Of a stretch of DNA of 6,290 nt, positions 5,602 through 6,290 are shown in pieces. The stretch spans positions 1 through 6,290 of the forward strand of contig JAAZFW010000308.1 in assembly GCA_012511525.1 (NCBI GenBank). The letters are read 5' to 3'. The notes below the pieces were generated by a model. That model worked only from the letters and a program-made list of their open reading frames with translations, was not told the DNA's origin and did no database searches. Origin of the DNA: Clostridiaceae bacterium. Its GTDB lineage: Bacteria; Bacillota; Clostridia; Saccharofermentanales; UBA5734. How positions within the stretch are numbered: position 1 is the stretch's first letter; every line of letters begins with the position of its first letter. Position numbers and translations under genes: made by a program.

Positions 5602-5917
5602 CGAAAAGGCATATCAGATCACAATCGCATCTGATGCGCATGACAGAATGTATGACCATTTTGAATTTTTAGCACGTGTCAGCGTCAATGCAGCTCACAG
5701 GCTTTTAGAGGGGCTGCTTCAAGACATTCGAAAACTTGCATACGACCCTTTTAGATTTCCCATTTACAACCAGCCTTACCTGCCAATCAATAAATATCGC
5801 TATATCATATCAAACAAAAGGTATCGGGTTGTGTATCAGGTTTGTGGTAATCACGTATTTGTCGATGATATTCAAGACTGTCGGCAAGATGATAACAAGA
5901 GTCTCATACGCAGATAA
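5591..5917 (+). CDS. Type II toxin-antitoxin system toxin, RelE/ParE family
   Basis: A 108-residue protein from ATG 5591, overlapping the antitoxin gene by 11 bp. The order of elements is that of the RelE/ParE fold: a first strand (YQITIASDAHD, 8-18), two long helices (about 19-50, HFEFLARVSVNAAHRLLEGLLQDIRKL), then strands in YRYIISNKRYRVVYQV (69-84) and the final strand HVFVDDIQDCRQD (88-100). RelE members are ribosome-dependent mRNA nucleases and ParE members poison DNA gyrase. I cannot tell which from the sequence, so the target is open. Pairing with a Phd/YefM antitoxin is a common combination for this family. An alternative start at ATG 5579 adds four residues (MDLS); neither has a strong ribosome binding site, as expected for coupling to the antitoxin. 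Base composition is AT-rich like the antitoxin gene. Confidence 0.87.
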   Translation: MVRDEKAYQITIASDAHDRMYDHFEFLARVSVNAAHRLLEGLLQDIRKLAYDPFRFPIYNQPYLPINKYRYIISNKRYRVVYQVCGNHVFVDDIQDCRQDDNKSLIRR

Positions 5918-5988
5918 ACAAAAATGGAACCGGTACTACTTGACGGGACTAGCTCATAATATCATACATATCTAAACTAATATAACGA

Positions 5989-6038
5989 CATATGGTTTGA
6001 TGGAAACATCCAGTGATTAAGATGTGTTTCCCATATGG
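5989..6038. repeat. Imperfect inverted repeat in front of the transposase gene
   Basis: CATATGG at 5989-5995 and GGAAACATC at 6002-6010 recur in reverse complement in the order GATGTGTTTCC (6021-6031) and CATATGG (6032-6038). The arms are interrupted by a 6-base insertion on the left and a 2-base insertion on the right. A transcript could fold into a hairpin that buries the transposase ATG (6035-6037), which would limit translation from read-through RNA. It might instead include part of the insertion sequence's left terminal repeat; the other end is outside the window. Confidence 0.4.
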
Positions 6039-6290
6039 CAAGTGCTCAACCTTTAGAATTACCAGAAACCGATCGAATCTATCTGGAGTCCGTTACACGG
6101 ACTAGGACAATGCAAGCGCAAACAGTTAGCCGGGCAAAAATATTACTACTTAAAGCTGGCGCGGAAACGGTTGATGCGATAGCTGACAAACTCGATCTAA
6201 ACCGTAACAGTGTTCTCCTCTGTCTCAAAAAGTATCAGGAAGGCGGTGTTGAGCATGCTTTGAACGATGCGCCGGGACGTGGCCGCAACA
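6035..6290 (+). CDS. IS630-family transposase, N-terminal part, cut by window edge
   Basis: Eighty-five codons are visible from ATG 6035; a TGA at 6014-6016 in the same frame excludes an earlier start. The visible part is the DNA-binding half: RAKILLLKAGAETVDAIADKLDLNRNSVLLCLKKYQEGGVEHALNDAPGRGR at about 33-84, a helix-turn-helix of the homeodomain-like type followed by the basic GRGR turn that in IS630 transposases precedes a second helix-turn-helix domain. The catalytic DDE domain would lie to the right, outside the window, so intactness cannot be judged. The ribosome binding site is poor, and the start codon sits in the right arm of an inverted repeat. These elements move by cut and paste at TA targets. 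AT-rich composition matches the adjacent toxin-antitoxin pair, in line with a mobile or hitch-hiking segment. Confidence 0.85.
   Translation, partial: MASAQPLELPETDRIYLESVTRTRTMQAQTVSRAKILLLKAGAETVDAIADKLDLNRNSVLLCLKKYQEGGVEHALNDAPGRGRN

Larger units (their letters stand above)
5989..6290 (+). mobile_element. IS630-family insertion sequence, left part only
   Basis: The element is inferred from the transposase gene at 6035. The true left end is not defined: IS630 elements insert at TA dinucleotides and many TAs lie in the 117 bp between the toxin stop codon and the transposase start. I place the boundary at the inverted repeat as an estimate. The right end is beyond the window. Confidence 0.45.

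Noticed and set aside
5918..5988. Possible terminator after the toxin gene
   Set aside because: I found no stable stem followed by a T-run in this stretch.

Overview
The window has two parts that differ in base composition and codon use. Positions 1 to about 5,100 hold a GC-rich, tightly packed, leftward (minus-strand) operon for sugar-acid catabolism. From about 5,100 to 6,290 the DNA is AT-rich and holds a rightward toxin-antitoxin pair and the start of an IS630-type transposase. Most operon genes have GGAGG-like ribosome binding sites close to the start, and both promoters are sigma-70/sigma-A-like. This fits a bacterium, perhaps a GC-rich Firmicute, but nothing here fixes the taxonomy.

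The operon, read in transcription order from right to left, is: a KDPG/KHG-family aldolase (5099-4449); an IclR-family regulator resembling KdgR (4483-3659); a PfkB-family 2-keto-3-deoxygluconate kinase (3619-2588); a galactonate dehydratase of the enolase superfamily, DgoD (2570-1422); a second, divergent KDPG-family aldolase (1412-765); and a fumarylacetoacetate hydrolase (FAH) family enzyme cut by the left edge (719 to <1). Gaps are 9-45 bp, and the first two genes probably overlap. A good promoter (TTGACG-N17-TAAAAT) lies at 5188-5160. A perfect 17-bp palindrome (5120-5136) lies between the predicted transcription start and the first gene and is the best operator candidate for the IclR protein.

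Together the enzymes spell out a De Ley-Doudoroff-type route: an aldonate (probably D-galactonate) is dehydrated to a 2-keto-3-deoxy acid, phosphorylated, and cleaved to pyruvate plus glyceraldehyde 3-phosphate. The unusual points are two aldolases in one operon, a PfkB/KdgK-type kinase instead of the DgoK family normally paired with DgoD, and a terminal FAH-family gene that has no step in that pathway. No transporter is visible.

The right part contains a Phd/YefM-type antitoxin gene (5314-5601) overlapping a RelE/ParE-type toxin gene (5591-5917), with their own consensus promoter (TTGATC-N17-TATAAT) and an inverted repeat over the -10 region that could be the autoregulatory operator. An IS630-family transposase starts at 6035 and runs off the right edge. 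I read this as an accessory, horizontally acquired segment next to a metabolic operon. I see no tRNA, rRNA or CRISPR, and no convincing terminator.
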